The translations under genes were made by a program, and so were the position numbers. A stretch of 64,000 bases of DNA, taken from assembly GCF_907165205.1 (NCBI RefSeq), contig NC_058193.1:31571521-31635520 (forward strand). Reading direction: 5' to 3'. Below the pieces are notes generated by a model, which saw only the letters and a list, made by a program, of their open reading frames with translations, did not search any database and was not told the DNA's origin. The DNA comes from Coccinella septempunctata. Its lineage: Eukaryota; Arthropoda; Insecta; Coleoptera; Coccinellidae. Of the stretch, positions 23,736-37,186 are shown piece after piece. Numbering within the stretch: the stretch's first letter is position 1; each line of letters starts with the position of its first letter.

Positions 23736-24793
23736 GACACCATATAGACAAATGCCAAAAGCAACAAAGGCAGTATGAAATTTGTTTGAATCTTTCGCGC
23801 ATTTTGTCAAATTCAAATATCGACGCCGGCCGTCTGATGGGCAGCATCAGCACCTGCCCGAAATCTTTAATCACTAGGTCAAATCACAAAACATTCGTTT
23901 CGCAATCTCGACCACGCTGTATAATTTGCCGTCCTACGCCATTGTTTCACAGATTCGGTACGCTCCCCGCCACTTGTGTGGTCCATATTTGAAGACTTAA
24001 TTTAACAACGTTTCGAAATTGCTATAGTTTCCTCAGGTTGGTAGTAGTTAACCACCGGGTTTTTCTCGTTTGAGACCACCTGTCCCAGTTATTAGGGGAA
24101 TAACTTAATAGAATAAATCTACACGGTGGTCCCATAAGGTATGTCCGGACAACCCTTCAATTTGGGACGGGAATATTTTGCATGCGCACGTTATTCGGTT
24201 ATTAAATTGGACCAAATGATGGCGCTGAGGGATAGAGAAACGACGGTTTCTCGGAAAATCGGGTAGATTCGGTTTTAATTCGCTTTTAATTGATGCGGGA
24301 CGAGTCGAAGGGGCTATTAAGTCCAATTTGCTAATATGAATTCGAACACTTTTTGGCTGGAAGGTCTAACTTCGAAATTGGTACAGATTTCATCTTGTGC
24401 AGTTTTCAAGGTTATTTCTTTTGATTTTGGTTTTTTTTTTTTGAACCAAGGTTTTGTACCCTCTATTAGGTATTAGCAGATATGTAATCCATCTATGAAG
24501 TATGTACATTTGAGCAGGCCATCAAATATAGTGGGTGGGCTAAATTCGATGAGATTGAATGGCAGCTCTGTAACCATAAGAGCTAGGAGAAAATTGATAT
24601 TCAGAAAAATTGGATAATGGCCAAAAGCTCATCCCTCTATCTTCTTTTGTTTTCAAGTTATAAGTGAAAACTCATTTTTCGGCGTTTAAAAGCCGCTTCA
24701 AATTTTGAATCAAGGTGATTATAAGAACGCAAAACAATAACTGATATTTCTTAGAAACTCAAACGAGAAGAACTTGCCTGAAACTGAAAAATA
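23736..24793. other. Gene-free interval with a GC-richer island
   Basis: Between about 24100 and 24350 the sequence is less AT-rich, has several TAATT/AATTA-type words and no repeat similarity. It is a candidate conserved non-coding element. About 24530-24690 repeats the fragment at 21670. Confidence 0.35.
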
Positions 24794-26330
24794 CACTGCG
24801 CAAAAAAATTAACGCACATTATGGAAATCTCAAATTTATTCTACAACTCTAGGTGCTCTCGAGGATAATTATTTTTATCAGAATTATGCATGCATATGTT
24901 ATCCACTTTCAACGGTTTTCTTCAATACAGATGTTTTTTCCCAGCAGGAATAAAAAAAGATGATATTATCAGATTTTGAATGTATTGGCTTCATTCTAAA
25001 ATCAGTCGTCCCCGATCAATTCTAGTGATCAATAGTTTTTCTTTCGTTTGATTTTCTACACTCGATCGCTATGCAATGCGAAACACGCAATTTGACCCAA
25101 GAAGAATGTGCCCAAGCGGTAGTTTTGCGAGAAGAAGGGTGGACATACACAAGAATTGCAGAAAGGTTTGGAGTTTCCCATACAAGTGTGTCCAGAATGT
25201 TGCAGCGATTCAGGGAGACAGGTATGAATGTCCGAAGTCCAGGACAGGGTAGACCACGGGTAACAACTGCCATTCAAGAACGTTACTTGAGAGTTTTTTC
25301 GTTGAGACAACGGTTTGCAACCGCTCGCCTCCTTCAAATTCAACTTGAGCAAACTCATGAGGTGCAAATTAGCACTCAGACAATAAGAAATCGCCTCAGA
25401 GAATATGATTTAAAGCCTCGTGTCGCGGCAAGAGGCCCAGCTCTTACCCCAGCCCATCGAAGGGCGCGTTTGGATTTTGCAAGAGAGCATATCCATTGGG
25501 AAGAGGCCGATTGGGAAAGAGTTCTCTTCACAGATGAGTCTAGATTCTGCCTCTACCATTGTGATCGACGTTCCCTTGTATACAGACGTCCACATGAAAG
25601 ATATGCTGAGTGCAATTTCCTGCAGTTTCCTGAATACTACTGGTTTCGGGGAAGGATCGATTATGGTATGGGGTGGAATATCTTTGACTGCTCGCACAGA
25701 CCTAGTGGTCGTTGATAATGGAGCTATGAATGCTGATAAGTATATAAGGAACATTCTTGAAGAGCTTGTAGTGCCATTTGCCCCATACATTGATGAAAAT
25801 TTCATTTTTATGGAAGATAATGCCAGACCCCATCGTGCGCGCATCGTTTAGGAGTACCTTGAAGAGGTTGAAGTCTCTCGAATGGAATGGCCAGCAAGAA
25901 GTCCAGATCTCAATCCGATTGAGCAGGTTTGGGACAAACTCAAAAGAAGGATGAGAAGTTCAGAAAATCATCCAGCTACTCTTAATGACTTAGGAATCTA
26001 ACTCGGAGATATCTGGAAAGGATTAGATCAGAACATTTTAAGATCACTCATTTTGAGTATGAACCGTCGTTGCCGAGCTGTAATTAACCCAAGGGGTGGA
26101 AATACCAAGTATTAAATCACTTATCAGCATTTCAGTATTTTGAAAATTGTTCATTTCTCTTCTTTCACATAAGATTCGATGAAATCCTGAATTTTTCTTC
26201 CATTTAATGTGTCTTGTTTCGTTCAAAACCTTCCCGAAAGAACATAAAAAATAAGTTATAAAGTCAATGTAGAGTTCACTTTCATTAAAATTGAGATTTT
26301 CAGAATGTGCGTTAATTTTTTTGCGCAATG
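24794..26330 (+). mobile_element. Tc1-like transposon, copy 1 (complete ends)
   Basis: 1537 bp between TA dinucleotides. Terminal repeats start CACTGCGCAAAAAAATTAAC on the left and CATTGCGCAAAAAAATTAAC on the right (complement). It contains a broken DD34E transposase. Confidence 0.92.
25071..26100 (+). pseudogene. Tc1-like transposase, broken (copy 1)
   Basis: The frame opens with MQCETRNLTQEECAQAVVLR and carries the paired-type helix-turn-helix DNA-binding domain (GVSHTSVSRMLQRF). A 10-bp direct duplication at about 25620-25634 (TTTCCTG repeated) shifts the frame. The reading continues in another frame with GSIMVWGGIS and DNARPHRARIV until a TAG at about 25849, where copy 2 has a CAG. A further stop follows near 25998. 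Compared with copy 2 it is inactive. Confidence 0.9.
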
Positions 26331-26332
26331 TA

Positions 26333-27104
26333 GATGGGTACCCATCCACAAACATTAATCTGTAAGACACAGGAAATGTCGTTATCCGCGGCCATATAAA
26401 ATTAACCGTTCCCAATTTTTGGAAAACACGACGTTGAATCACGTACGCCCAAACCAAACAAAACCCACGAGCTGCCGCCCAGCGCCAAATACTCCTCTGC
26501 AATAATTGCTTCCTCCATCATTTGCCGCATTTATCACTTGGCAGACCGACGGACGCGTAGGTCTCGATGCTCTTGGCGAGTGTTGTTGGAACACGTCGCC
26601 ACGTGACCGCCCAAGTAGTCGGTCTACGCCGTATCGGACTTCAGGGACCCAAAAAAAAATCTACAAGACGTTTCGCATGAGTAATGCCGATGCTGGGCGT
26701 TCGTTGATAAGTATCCAATCCCGCGATGCAGGGATTCTATCGATCAAATGTATTCTCGCTGAAGAAGGTGGCAGATTTCGAAGGAAAAGTACAGAATAAC
26801 GTGTTGTCGATGCGAGATTTAACTTCCAGGGCGTATGCTCAAAATTGGAGGGCCGGATTTCGAACCATAAGCTAGAAGAGAAAGGAAGGAGAATGGACAA
26901 TCACTCTCTGGTAAATTAACAGGTCTGTGCCTATAGATTTACAAATTGTTGGACGTGTCGTTACCCCATCCCCCTGGGTAATCAAACCATATGTGTTAAA
27001 GCCAGAAAAACTCAAAGAGCAGTAATATATCGTCCTTCTAAAGAGCCTAGAAATGGATGAGTTGCTCCATGAGCTCAAGAAGCTTCCTTCCAATGTAGTT
27101 TGGT
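26333..27104. other. Gene-free interval, GC-richer at its left
   Basis: About 26340-26700 is unusually GC- and CpG-rich for the window, with a CACGTG at about 26600. No exon with a recognisable product is seen. Open frames here follow from base composition. Confidence 0.35.
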
Positions 27105-28080
27105 AAGAGGGTTACATTTCTGCGACCTTAAGGTCTATTGTGTCCCTCATCAGAGCTGTTCTCACAATTGTGCTCTCTACAGCTCGCTCCCTAGCTCCAG
27201 AGTTGCAATGAAGACCAGTATCTGAAAGAGCTTCAAGGAGGCTAAGTCCATATTCCTCCTGTAATTTTCACGTCCAAGACGTTCCTTGCGCAGGCTTGTA
27301 ATGGCGAGGCATTCTGTAAACAGGTGAACAGGAGATTCCTCATCTTCCCCACAGAATTTACATTTTCAGTTTCTGATAAGCCCATTCTTATCGTATGCTT
27401 CCTGTGAGGAAGCCAGTGAGGAGGCGTTACTCATTCTTACTCAGATAAAAATACTTCTTGGATCTTGAATTTAAAATTGGAAGATTCCTCAGAGCGCTTC
27501 TCTTCCTTCTCTAGAAACTCTTTCTTATAGATGCATTTTCCTATACCACAGAAGGGCCAGTAAGTGGCGTTTGTGCCTTTTGGCAAGAGTGCTAGCCTCC
27601 TCGTAACCTTTGTTTCCAAAGTGCTCCAGGAGCTCTTGTTGTTTTTGCCTATTGTGTTAAGTTTCCTTTGGTTCTCCCATATTAGCTTTGAGTCGATACG
27701 TAGGAGTTCAGTGGTTTGATACCGGCTTGACTATCAGACATCCTTGACAGATTCTTTCTAGGTTTACGTCTACGCATCTATCGATTGCAAGTATTTCTGC
27801 CTGAAAAACACTCGAGCAGCCTAGCACTTGGTGCTTGACCTGTATATTCCAGCGCCATCCTCTATAATGGTTTTTGAACCATCTGTATACCATTTAATGG
27901 TATTAACTTTGAAATTTTGGATAGTGTATCCCTTTGCGATATTTCCCTTTTACATAGCATCGTGTTAAAGTTCTTCTCAATGCTTACTTTCATAATAATA
28001 ACATCACCAGGTAGGTTCGCTAATGAGATGTACTTGTTTAGACAGAACCAGAATCTCTGACTTTTAATTCTCATTAATTG
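27105..28080 (-). pseudogene. LINE remnant: RNase H and C-terminal zinc knuckle
   Basis: Reading the minus strand from about 28080 down, the frame (with shifts) gives TIKWYTDGSKTIIEDGAGIY, typical of the first catalytic block of retroelement RNase H. Then come SSVFQAEILAIDRC (second block) and, further on, KCKFCGEDEESPVHLFTECL. This is the CCHC-like cysteine/histidine motif at the end of LINE ORF2 proteins. At least two frameshifts and stop codons break it. The reverse transcriptase domain of this element was not found. Clade undetermined, but possession of RNase H suggests a Jockey/R1/I-type element. Confidence 0.75.
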
Positions 28081-28231
28081 TACCTTCCCTAGATATTCTG
28101 TCTATGGCCTATCCAGGGAAGGTACTGGTAATAAGAAAACTAGGGTTAAGAGAGCTTGGTCGATTACTTCTATCCTAAAAGCATTTGTATGCAAGAAATG
28201 ATTGTTTCAATAAATTCATTAATACTGGGTG

Positions 28232-29510
28232 TTATTCATTCATTCATTGCTGTATCCCGTTACCGGGAATAAATTTACCGAAAAACACAAAAAAATAAAA
28301 TTAGAGGTGCGAACAGACTTGTAATTTCTTGGAGCTAATTGCGAATGTGTGCCCTCCTGTGACTGAAGAGACCCAACCGTGACCTGCAGGTCCTTCCACA
28401 CTCCGGGCATGGATAGTCACCAACCAGATCTGGCAGCCGCTGTATCCTTCTCGAGTCTCCATTATAACTGTGTACCAAAGACATCCACTGTGATCTGTCC
28501 AACGCTAGTTGTTCCCAGTCATGATTGGCATTAATTGATTTTAGGGATTGATGCAGTATATCCTCAAACCGCTTATACTGGCCTCCTGGTTTCCGATCTC
28601 CCTCTGTGAATTCGCCATACAGAACTATTTGGGGGAGTCTTGTGTCTTGCATCCTCAGAATGTGGCCGCTCCATCTGAGTCTGTCCCTCGTTACTTGAGT
28701 CTCAATTGTTGTACAACTCGCGCGTTGCAAGACTTCTGCATTCGAAACTTTGTGGAACCATCTGATGTTGTTGCGTTTGTTCAAGCTGTTTAATATGTCG
28801 CCTGTAGGGCGTCCAGCTTTCGCTTCCGTAAAGAAGCGTTGGGAGGACGACTGCTTTGTAAACAGCTGTCTTGGTCTTCAGATTGAGGTCGTGATTTTGA
28901 AACACTCGGACCTTTAGCTTCCAGAATGCCCGTGATGCCGAATTGATACGGTTGTGTATTTCCGTGTCTAGGTTAGCCCTAGTATTTACGAAGCTTCCCA
29001 AGTATTTTAACTGCTCGACCTGTTCTAGAGTTTCATTCTCCAGGCTGATATGTGTTTGAAGGCTTTCTGGCAGACTTATCAGGATTTTAGTTTTGTCGAT
29101 ATTGAGCCTAAGGCCTAAAGCTTCGTATATATGTTTATAGGTGTCCAGCATTATCTTTAGATCCTCTGGGCTGCTAGCTATAGGTTCGCAGTCGTCTGCA
29201 TATTGTTCCGTGATAAACTTTGAACGGGTTTTAGCTCTGAGACGCTTCAGGTTAAATAGACCTCCATCAAATCTGAATCTTATTCCAACACCTCTTACAG
29301 GCATACTCATGTCAGCAATTATCGAGACAGCTATGGCGAAAATATTGAACAGTAAAGGCGCTAACACGCAGCCTTGTTTTATTCCAGAGTTGGGTGTTAT
29401 ATTGCATATGCCACTCAAGTATATTACGATTCGAGAACAAATGTACCAGTGATGTTTCTAGAATATCGATGATCGTTTGCAGTTTGCATCCCCTTACCGG
29501 GGTTCATATC
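28232..29510 (-). mobile_element. 5'-truncated LINE with (GAAT)n tail
   Basis: The minus strand ends in a short TGAATGAATGAAT repeat at 28232-28248, typical of LINEs with simple-repeat tails. It starts abruptly near 29510. It encodes the C-terminal part of a reverse transcriptase protein. It lies next to, and on the same strand as, the RNase H remnant, but the sequences look like different elements. Confidence 0.8.
28335..29418 (-). pseudogene. LINE reverse transcriptase, partial and frameshifted
   Basis: From 29418 down, an open frame of about 238 codons contains SGIKQGCVLAPLLFNIF and the catalytic box EQYADDCEPIASS (YADD). It continues with LNIDKTKIL, YLGSF, and LPTLLYGSESWTPYRRHIKQ. A frameshift near 28700-28790 passes into the last frame (NAEVLQRASCTTIETQVTRD, RLRWSGHILRM). 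This ends in a C2H2 zinc-finger-like CPECGRTCRSRLGLFSHRRAHI-type motif. The endonuclease domain and the 5' half of RT are absent. Confidence 0.9.
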
Positions 29511-31339
29511 AAAACACCAAATAGGACTTCCAATCGTGAGCAAACTGAACAAACAGCTTTTGAACTCTTCACATTCGTTTCCAATGTTGGTTTCCCATGC
29601 TCTCTATATCTAATTTCAAACAATCCAATAGGTGTCGGTAATTAAATAGCACAATGATACGACAGGAAGTAAATATTAATTCAGACAAGTCAAATATTCA
29701 AGTTTCTCACGATCTTTGTCGAGAAGCAAACGGTCAATCTGCTTTCTGGGGCTTCCATTCCTTTGTTTCAGCGTGGAAGATTAGCTATCAGTTCATAATA
29801 TCGGATTTCTGGGTTTGCCGCGAGAAAGAGAAGAACGAACAATTTGTCATGGAGAATACCGATCTTGGAACGCAGAAATAATTGTTTTATATAGCGTGGA
29901 TTTATCCGCTATAGCAAATGCAAGGAATTGTTTTGATCGTGGGAAAGATATTTCGAATAACCGAATAGAATTTCTCAAAAATAAACAACGAATTTAGTTT
30001 TGGGTTTTGCAAAGAAGAAGATCCATGATCTGAGCTGCTGGATCCCAGTTATGGTTGTACTTCCTTTATCGGGATACATATTGAAGACGATATGGTAGGC
30101 TGCTTCTTCCTCTTTATTGCAAATTATGTATGATGGTTCACTCTCGAAGACACCTGCATCAACAGTCTTCGATTTACTGCATTTTCCCGCACTCTATGGT
30201 GGTTTTGATTTTTCTGGTTTTCCGGAATTTACTTCTCACAAATCGTTAGATAACTGTTGAAGTTTCAGAGCGGAGTTATAAATTTCGTACTCGATACCAA
30301 AGGTTCATTGAAGAAATGAACTGACACATATGTAGCCTCAAAAATTCCATTCATTATTGAGGTTACTGAAGGTTGTAATTACCAAACTAACACCCCATAT
30401 AACTATCAACTGTGCCTGTCGATCAGCGTTTTTTCATTCAAGCGATAATATCCGTAATTATAGATGAATTTCAGTATTATAGCTTTATATTAGAGAACAG
30501 AACCACGATAGGTACACTTGCTGGTAAAATCCAATGAAGCGTTTCCTTCTATAATGCCCTAGCTACACCTGAAATCTACGAACGTGGTTAATGCTCGATC
30601 TTACCATTCCAATTATACGATGAACACCTTCATTCGGCTGCCATATAATTAAACAGATTAAAGAACGAAGTTGAAAATAGGAATAAATTAATTTTGGAAG
30701 CCAACAAGTAGGCGGCGAAACTAAATGAAGAGCCTTCTACGTTTTAATTATGCCGGCGTTTGTGGCACTAACCGTTTCTGAAAATTGGTAAATGAACTGG
30801 CAATTATCGCAGGATAGGACTGGGGAAATGTTTTGTTTGACAAGTAAGTCAATCAACCATTCTTTTGTAGTATGTACAGATTATCCCAAATTGCTCGATT
30901 TCTGGTACTCTACTAGATAGGTGAAAACGTTCCATTTGACTTGGAGATATATCCAAATTTAGATATTTTGTTGATTTCGAATTCGTACCATATCTGGAAA
31001 CTATAAGAATTTTCTACAGGCCCTTTTTCACTGGAAATACGACACTATATTCAACTACTTTTTCATCTCTTGTACTAAGGGTGGAAAAAAAACTAACTAT
31101 CTATTTTTGAGCTCATATTGTACAAAAAAAATTGCTTTTCATTAATAAATGTATATTTATGTCGATATATTACTTCTTTACTCAAGGCAAAATCACTATT
31201 TTAGTGATCCCATTTTTAGACAGAATTCTATGAAACCATTGACCACAAAATTGTCCACTGCAAATAAATATCCATCTCTATGATACGAATTGAAAGTCTC
31301 CGTTCATAGAATTTCATTTGTTAGCTGAAACATCTAGAA

Positions 31340-31665
31340 CTTCAATAAAATCATGTAATTCGTGTTGCACTCAATTTGAATAAAAATCGAATAGAATTTC
31401 CATAGTCAATTCAAATATAACTCATAAAAAATTCTCAAATTGAGTACCATCATTCTGTAAACAAATTTGACATCTTTTTTCAACAGAATTCACATCTATT
31501 ATTCCAATAAAATCATGTAATTCATGTTACAAACAATTTTAATGAATACCGAGCAGAATTTCTATAATCAATTTTAATATAACTCATAAAAAATTCTCAA
31601 ATTGAGTATGTACCATTACTCTGCAAACAAATTACACATCTTTTTCTAACAGAATTCATAGTCTC
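31340..31665. repeat. Tandem duplication, about 162-bp unit, two copies
   Basis: AATAAAATCATGTAATTC at 31344 recurs at 31506. AACTCATAAAAAATTCTC recurs 162 bp apart (31419 and 31581). After that a 4-bp insertion makes the spacing 166. A third, weak unit may precede it. Confidence 0.75.
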
Positions 31666-32099
31666 TGATGGCGTTCCTGATTCTCTGCTCCAAATCACCA
31701 ATATTTATGACTGGAGTCCTGAAAATGTCCACTTCATTCAGAAATTAATATATGTGAGACAGATGAGACTCAGTAGTCATTTTTATGCTGATTTTGCCTT
31801 GTCATGTAAGTAATATATCTCCGATATACCTATATTTTTTTGAAAAGGTATTTTGTTTTGGTATGATATGAGATTAAAAAAGTATGCAAAAAGTTGTTTT
31901 TTTTTTACCATTAGTGCAAAAAGCCTGTAGAAAGATTTTATCGTTTTCAGATATTTTCGAAAATGAAGAAGATATGGCATATTTTCGAAATCGACAAAAT
32001 ATCAAAATTGGGTTGTATCTTCAAGACAAATGAAGATTTCGTGAAGCGGTTTCCACTAATGGACTTTTCACGAAAATCGAGCCTAGGACTCCTTTCCAC

Positions 32100-32167
32100 G
32101 TTTTTACATATTTAGTCTAGAAGTAGGTACTAGACACAGCTAAAATCAAGCAATTTGGGATACCCTG
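32100..32167. repeat. F6 repeat end, second occurrence
   Basis: AAATCAAGCAATTTGGGATA followed by CCCTG-TA, nearly the same as at 2280-2304. Sequence further to the left is also repeat-like, but its limit is unclear. Confidence 0.5.
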
Positions 32168-34934
32168 TACTATAGAGGGCGTTTTCAAAGGTCAGTTTAA
32201 TTCTTGACAAAAATCATCTAACTTTATAAAATATTCAAGATGGTAGAGCTATCATCCCTCAAGTCTCAAGTCCAAGGTCATTATTTGACATTTCAAGTAC
32301 GGCTGCATGAAAACATGAATGGATCATGAGTCATGATTTGTTTTTCAGTTTCGGAATCTGTTGAAAATTGCCTGTACTAGACAAATATGTAAGTAAAATA
32401 TGTTTGTGGTCCTCTAAAAAACTGGAGCAGAATTGAAATTGTTCGTTGTCAAAGTAATATTATTTTTGCTATCCTATTTTTAGCTCATATTCAAGTTGTG
32501 CAAGACTGTATGGATATCAAACTGATGGTGATAACTTAGACCATCAGTTTTTATGAATATTTTAATAAATGAAGAAGAGTTACGGTATTGAAAGTGCTTC
32601 TGGAATTGTGGCCAAAGTGATATAATTATGACTGTTTTTGGCTCATTTCAACGATTACAATTCAATTAAGATCAATTTTATAATTGAGATCTTGAACTTG
32701 TTGCTTTTATTCATTCATTATTTAATTAAGAATAATAATAATGAGGAGCAAGCATACATCTTTCCAACATCATAATCTCTTGTGTTTTGTAAATTTCCCT
32801 GTTCGGGCCTGTCCGCATAATCCGTTCATAATTCCTGTGTAGGACTGGATGGTCGATGTTGGAGTAAGATCATAATGACAGAAACGTTCGTTTGATCGGC
32901 GTGAGCGGGCCCGTGGACCACACATACAGCGTGAATACGTCAAAGGCCGCTCGGCCTTCATTCATATAGGTGAAATTGAGGAAGCAGCATCAAAAATGGT
33001 TACGATCATAATGATAGAAAACGTCGTCGACACGGTGAATCAAGAACCAATCTCGGGAACTAGGCGTTGTGTCGGTGGATAAAATTTATCGCCATCGTTC
33101 TTGAGCGTGTCGCATTTTTAGAGGAATGATGGGAAATTCAGCTCGGAGATTTACGGACTTATTGCGGATATCAGCTTCGTTTTACGATTATTCGGGGAAT
33201 CGAAAAAATTGGTTCGATGAATCGTTTAACTGGCTACAGTGTGCGCTGCCAAGAGTGGCTTCAGGCGTAGTGCCAAGTCAAGTCAGCATCTGATCTACGA
33301 CAGTCTTCTGGAAGTTGAAATAAGGCCGTAAATGAAGGATGTTTTTGAATCTTATAGTGGCTCCCTCAATATTTCATCGATGGAAAATGAATGGAATTTT
33401 GTGGGAAGAATGAATCACCTTCAAGAGCTAGAGTATGACTTCTTCAGAGGTTAAACTTTGTTTCAATTTTTTTGGCACAATTGGCACTTCGATGCAATGT
33501 AGTTTTCAGACTCGTGTTTCAGAGGTAGATTGTCTGTGACCACCATCCATCTCTTTGCATTCTTTCAGAATCCCAGAATGCTCTGTTTAGTCTCGAATTC
33601 TCAATTCAGGCTAAGCTAATTTGGCTAACCTGTATTCCAGGAAAAGGCCTAAGAATGACAAGTCCAAAATGACCTGTATAGCTGCAATTGGGCAGGAGCG
33701 TAATGTGTCATCTTGCCATATAAAAATCTGGCTACATTACGATTGTTACAACACATTTAATCACATGAGCATTTTAACTCCAAATGGCAATTAAGACGTA
33801 GTTGACTAAGGTTCCTGTGGGTCCAATATATTTTTATTAAGAAAGAGGAATTTGGTTTATTTGGATCTGAAGAATGACGTGTAGCTATTTTTTCAGTGGA
33901 ACTGGTCCCAGAAGACGAGAACGTTTCGAAGATTTACTTTTATTCATAAATCATCTGTTCGGCATTTCCAGGGGACTAACATATCTTGTCGTTTTGTGTA
34001 GGTATACGAGGCTGTCGATTTTATTTATCGTGAAATCAGAGTCGTACGTGTAACTTGCAAGGTTTTCAACGGCACTGCGGTTGAACGGCCTTCATTAAGG
34101 TGATACATGTGAATGGGCAATGACAATATTTCAGTCTTCAGAATGTAAGTCATGATCTCACTGGCCCAAGACCTTTGATTCTCGGAAGATTGCTTCGCTT
34201 ATTTATAATTATTTCGAAGGATTACGCGTTGGAACTTACTTGATTCGAGGTGGTACCGATGCTTGCTTGGTATTGCTGCCCACGCGCTCATAGTTGAGTT
34301 AGTACTCATAATTGAATGACACCAAAACATGGGAGACATATTTTTTTCAAATAAAGGAGTGGAATGAATATGAAACCTTTTCTCTCTGTAGCATATGAAA
34401 CCATCTTGTGCATAAATAATATATATCTTGAAGTCCTATTATTTTCACGGCTCTATGAGCTGATCTTGAGATTGAGTTGGTATTTTTTTTTGTTGATTGT
34501 GTACCTTGCCATTCGCAATGAGTTCCAGATTAATTATGGTAGGTATGTTATATAATGGAAATATTGTCATGAGATTATTGTGTTCTCCTGTTAAACCTGT
34601 TGGAACTAAACGATTTGTTATTAGTATATCAAACATGAAATAAACTATAATAAGAATATCAACCATCGATGATTTTTTTAACTTCGTCATTCTGAAATTA
34701 TCAATTATTGGTGGAATGTTGTTTTAATGGGTTTTACCAGTCGTTAAGAATGAAGCCTCACCTTTCAAATCACCCTGTGTAACTGAGGAGGTTATCATGT
34801 ACCCTCTGCGAGGGGTGCAAAGTGGTTGAGTTTTTACAAATGCCAATCGTATTTTTTGGTGCTGAAATGGATTGATCTAACGTTTCTAGGGATGATTTTC
34901 TCATGGACGTGTTTTTTTAAATAAACTTTTTATA

Positions 34935-35630
34935 CAGGGTGAGTCTTTGACTCGTACAAATATTTAAACAGTAGATTCTTGAGGTCAAAAGAAACAATCT
35001 TTTTCTATACCATCATTTCCGATTCCACCCTGATAAAAAGATATAGCCATTTTAGGTTTTCATAATGAGCTGTGCAACCCCTGGATAAACAAAATTACCT
35101 TCAGAATAACTAGCTAAATCTGTGACACTGCACATCTGTGGATATTTTAAACAGAGTTGTATTCAGCCAAAGTACCCAATTTTTCAAATTTCACAGATTC
35201 TTTCTAATTCTTGAACATCGAATTCCCGAAAACGGCTCATTATACGAGGAAATATGAGGAATACTTTTACTTTACAAAACGCCTAAATATTCATTAGATA
35301 GCGTCCAACTTAGTTTCAAGAGTAGGGTTCTTCGAATGTTTGGTATTTTTATGTTACGTAATGGTCATAATGAGAGAACTGGAAGACGTGGGTGATATCT
35401 TGTGTTCGAAAAAGATTCATCAAATGAATGAAAAACTATAATCCGAAATTCATTTCATTCGATAAAACCGTTTGTGAGATAGAACTAAAAATCACATTTT
35501 TTATGGTTTTTCAACAGCCTGTATCTTTTGAACTGAGCCGATTTGGAAAAAATTGTAAAGGAAACAAGATTTTCTTTTGACCTCAAAAACCTACTGTAAA
35601 AATATTTGTACGAGTCAAAGACTCACCCTG
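34935..35630. mobile_element. F1 inverted-repeat element, copy f (complete)
   Basis: 696 bp. TA-CAGGGTGAGTCTTTGACTCG at the left and GACTCACCCTG-TA at the right. This is one of the best-preserved copies and useful as a reference for the family. Confidence 0.9.
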
Positions 35631-36483
35631 TATTATAGAAAAGATTTGGTCATAATAAACTAGTTCTAGTCTCGTTTCTAAAAATAATCGTATGGAGTAA
35701 ATATTCAAGTTTTCTAAGAAAACTCCCGAGATTTCGAAAAACGTGAAACAACCTTGAACCTTGAATCCTTTTTAAATTTTCATATAAAGACTACAAGGAG
35801 ATAATACACCTGATTTTCAAGTATGTCATTATTTGTGTGAGTGTCCATACTCCATAGATGAACTTTAAATCCGAAATTGTCAGATAGTGATAGAAATAAT
35901 GTCGAAAACGACTTCGGCTGGCTGTAACATCTTCTCTTTATGATGTTTTATGATAAGATCTATAGTAATATTTTATCAGTCGACTAGAATTAGAGGCTAC
36001 GATGTTCGCGAAAGCATTATCAGTAGCATTAATACTTTGATCCTGTTCGGATCCTTCTTCAAATATTTATATGCATGTGATCCTGCCGAAAATAGTTTGC
36101 CGTTCTATTTTTGCACCAAGCGGAGCGACATTCAAAAGAGCCGCTAGCAATCTGTTTGCTCATGATTGTCGCCACTATTTCAATCATAGTCGCGTGATGA
36201 TGATAATTAGTCCCTGCCGGTGTTTTTACGACACGCTAGACCGCTCTTAAATCAGGACTTGGAACAGGAGTTTTACTGCACGATTGGTTAATTGTTCCTT
36301 ATCAGTATGTGCTTTGTAAGCCTCAAAATAAATTTTGTCATGCCGGAATCGATATATACAGCTATTAAATGAGTAAACGAACAGGTTCGTTCAGAAAAAG
36401 TTATCAGGCTTCTGATACATAGTGAAAAACTAGCTAGGCAAATCAATGATATTTTTATGTTATCAGTTTGTTCCTGACTTTAT
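35631..36483. other. Gene-free interval
   Basis: No exon or repeat was recognised. A short GC-richer block lies at about 36120-36250. Confidence 0.4.
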
Positions 36484-37119
36484 GTGGGGTGAGTCTTTGG
36501 CTCGTACGAATGTTTCATCAGTAGATTCTTGAGGTCAAAAGAAACACTTTTTTCCTATACCATTTTTTCTGATTCGGCCCTGATAAAAAGATATAGCCAG
36601 TTTAAGTTTTCATAATGAGCTGTGCCAACCCTGGAAAAACAGAATTACCTTCAGGGTAACTAGCTAAATCTGTGACACTACATATCTGTGTATCTTTCAA
36701 ACAGAGCTGAATACAGCCAAGGTACTCAATTTTTCTAATTTCACTAGATACTTTTATTTTAAAAAAACATTCAAATATTCATTATATAGCGTATACAACT
36801 TAGTTTCAAGAGATGGGTTTTTTGCATTTTGGTATTTTTATAGTACTTAATGTTCATAATGGGAAAACTGGAAGACGTGGGTGATATCTTGTATTCGAAA
36901 AAGATTCATCGAATAAATAAAAAACTATATTCCGAAATTCATTTCATTCGAAAGAACAGTTTGTGAACTGGAACTAATAATATTTTTTTTTATGATTTTC
37001 AAACAGCCTGTTTCTTTTGAACCTAGCCGATTCGGAAAAAATGGTAAAGGAAAAAAGTGTTTCTTTCAACCCCAAAAATCTACTGTTGAAATATTTGTAC
37101 GAGTCAAAGACTCACCCTG
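36484..37119. mobile_element. F1 inverted-repeat element, copy g
   Basis: The left tip is altered (TGGGGTGAGTCTTTGGCTCG). The right end GACTCACCCTG-TA is intact. Part of the middle is deleted relative to copy f. Confidence 0.82.
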
Positions 37120-37186
37120 TAAATGGGAGGCTAGGGCTTGATGTTGTAGACAGGAGTAGCAATGACAACAGCATCGTATATAGATA

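Larger units (their letters stand above)
29511..34934. other. Gene-free interval, 5.4 kb
   Basis: No convincing exon was recognised. A two-unit tandem repeat lies at 31340-31665 and an F6 repeat end at about 32100-32167. A GC-richer, repeat-free island lies at about 32770-33250. The last is a candidate regulatory or conserved non-coding block. Confidence 0.4.

Noticed and set aside
26044..26502. 152-codon minus-strand frame
   Set aside because: It crosses the right terminal repeat of Tc1 copy 1 into flanking DNA, so it cannot be an ancestral gene, and it has no motif.
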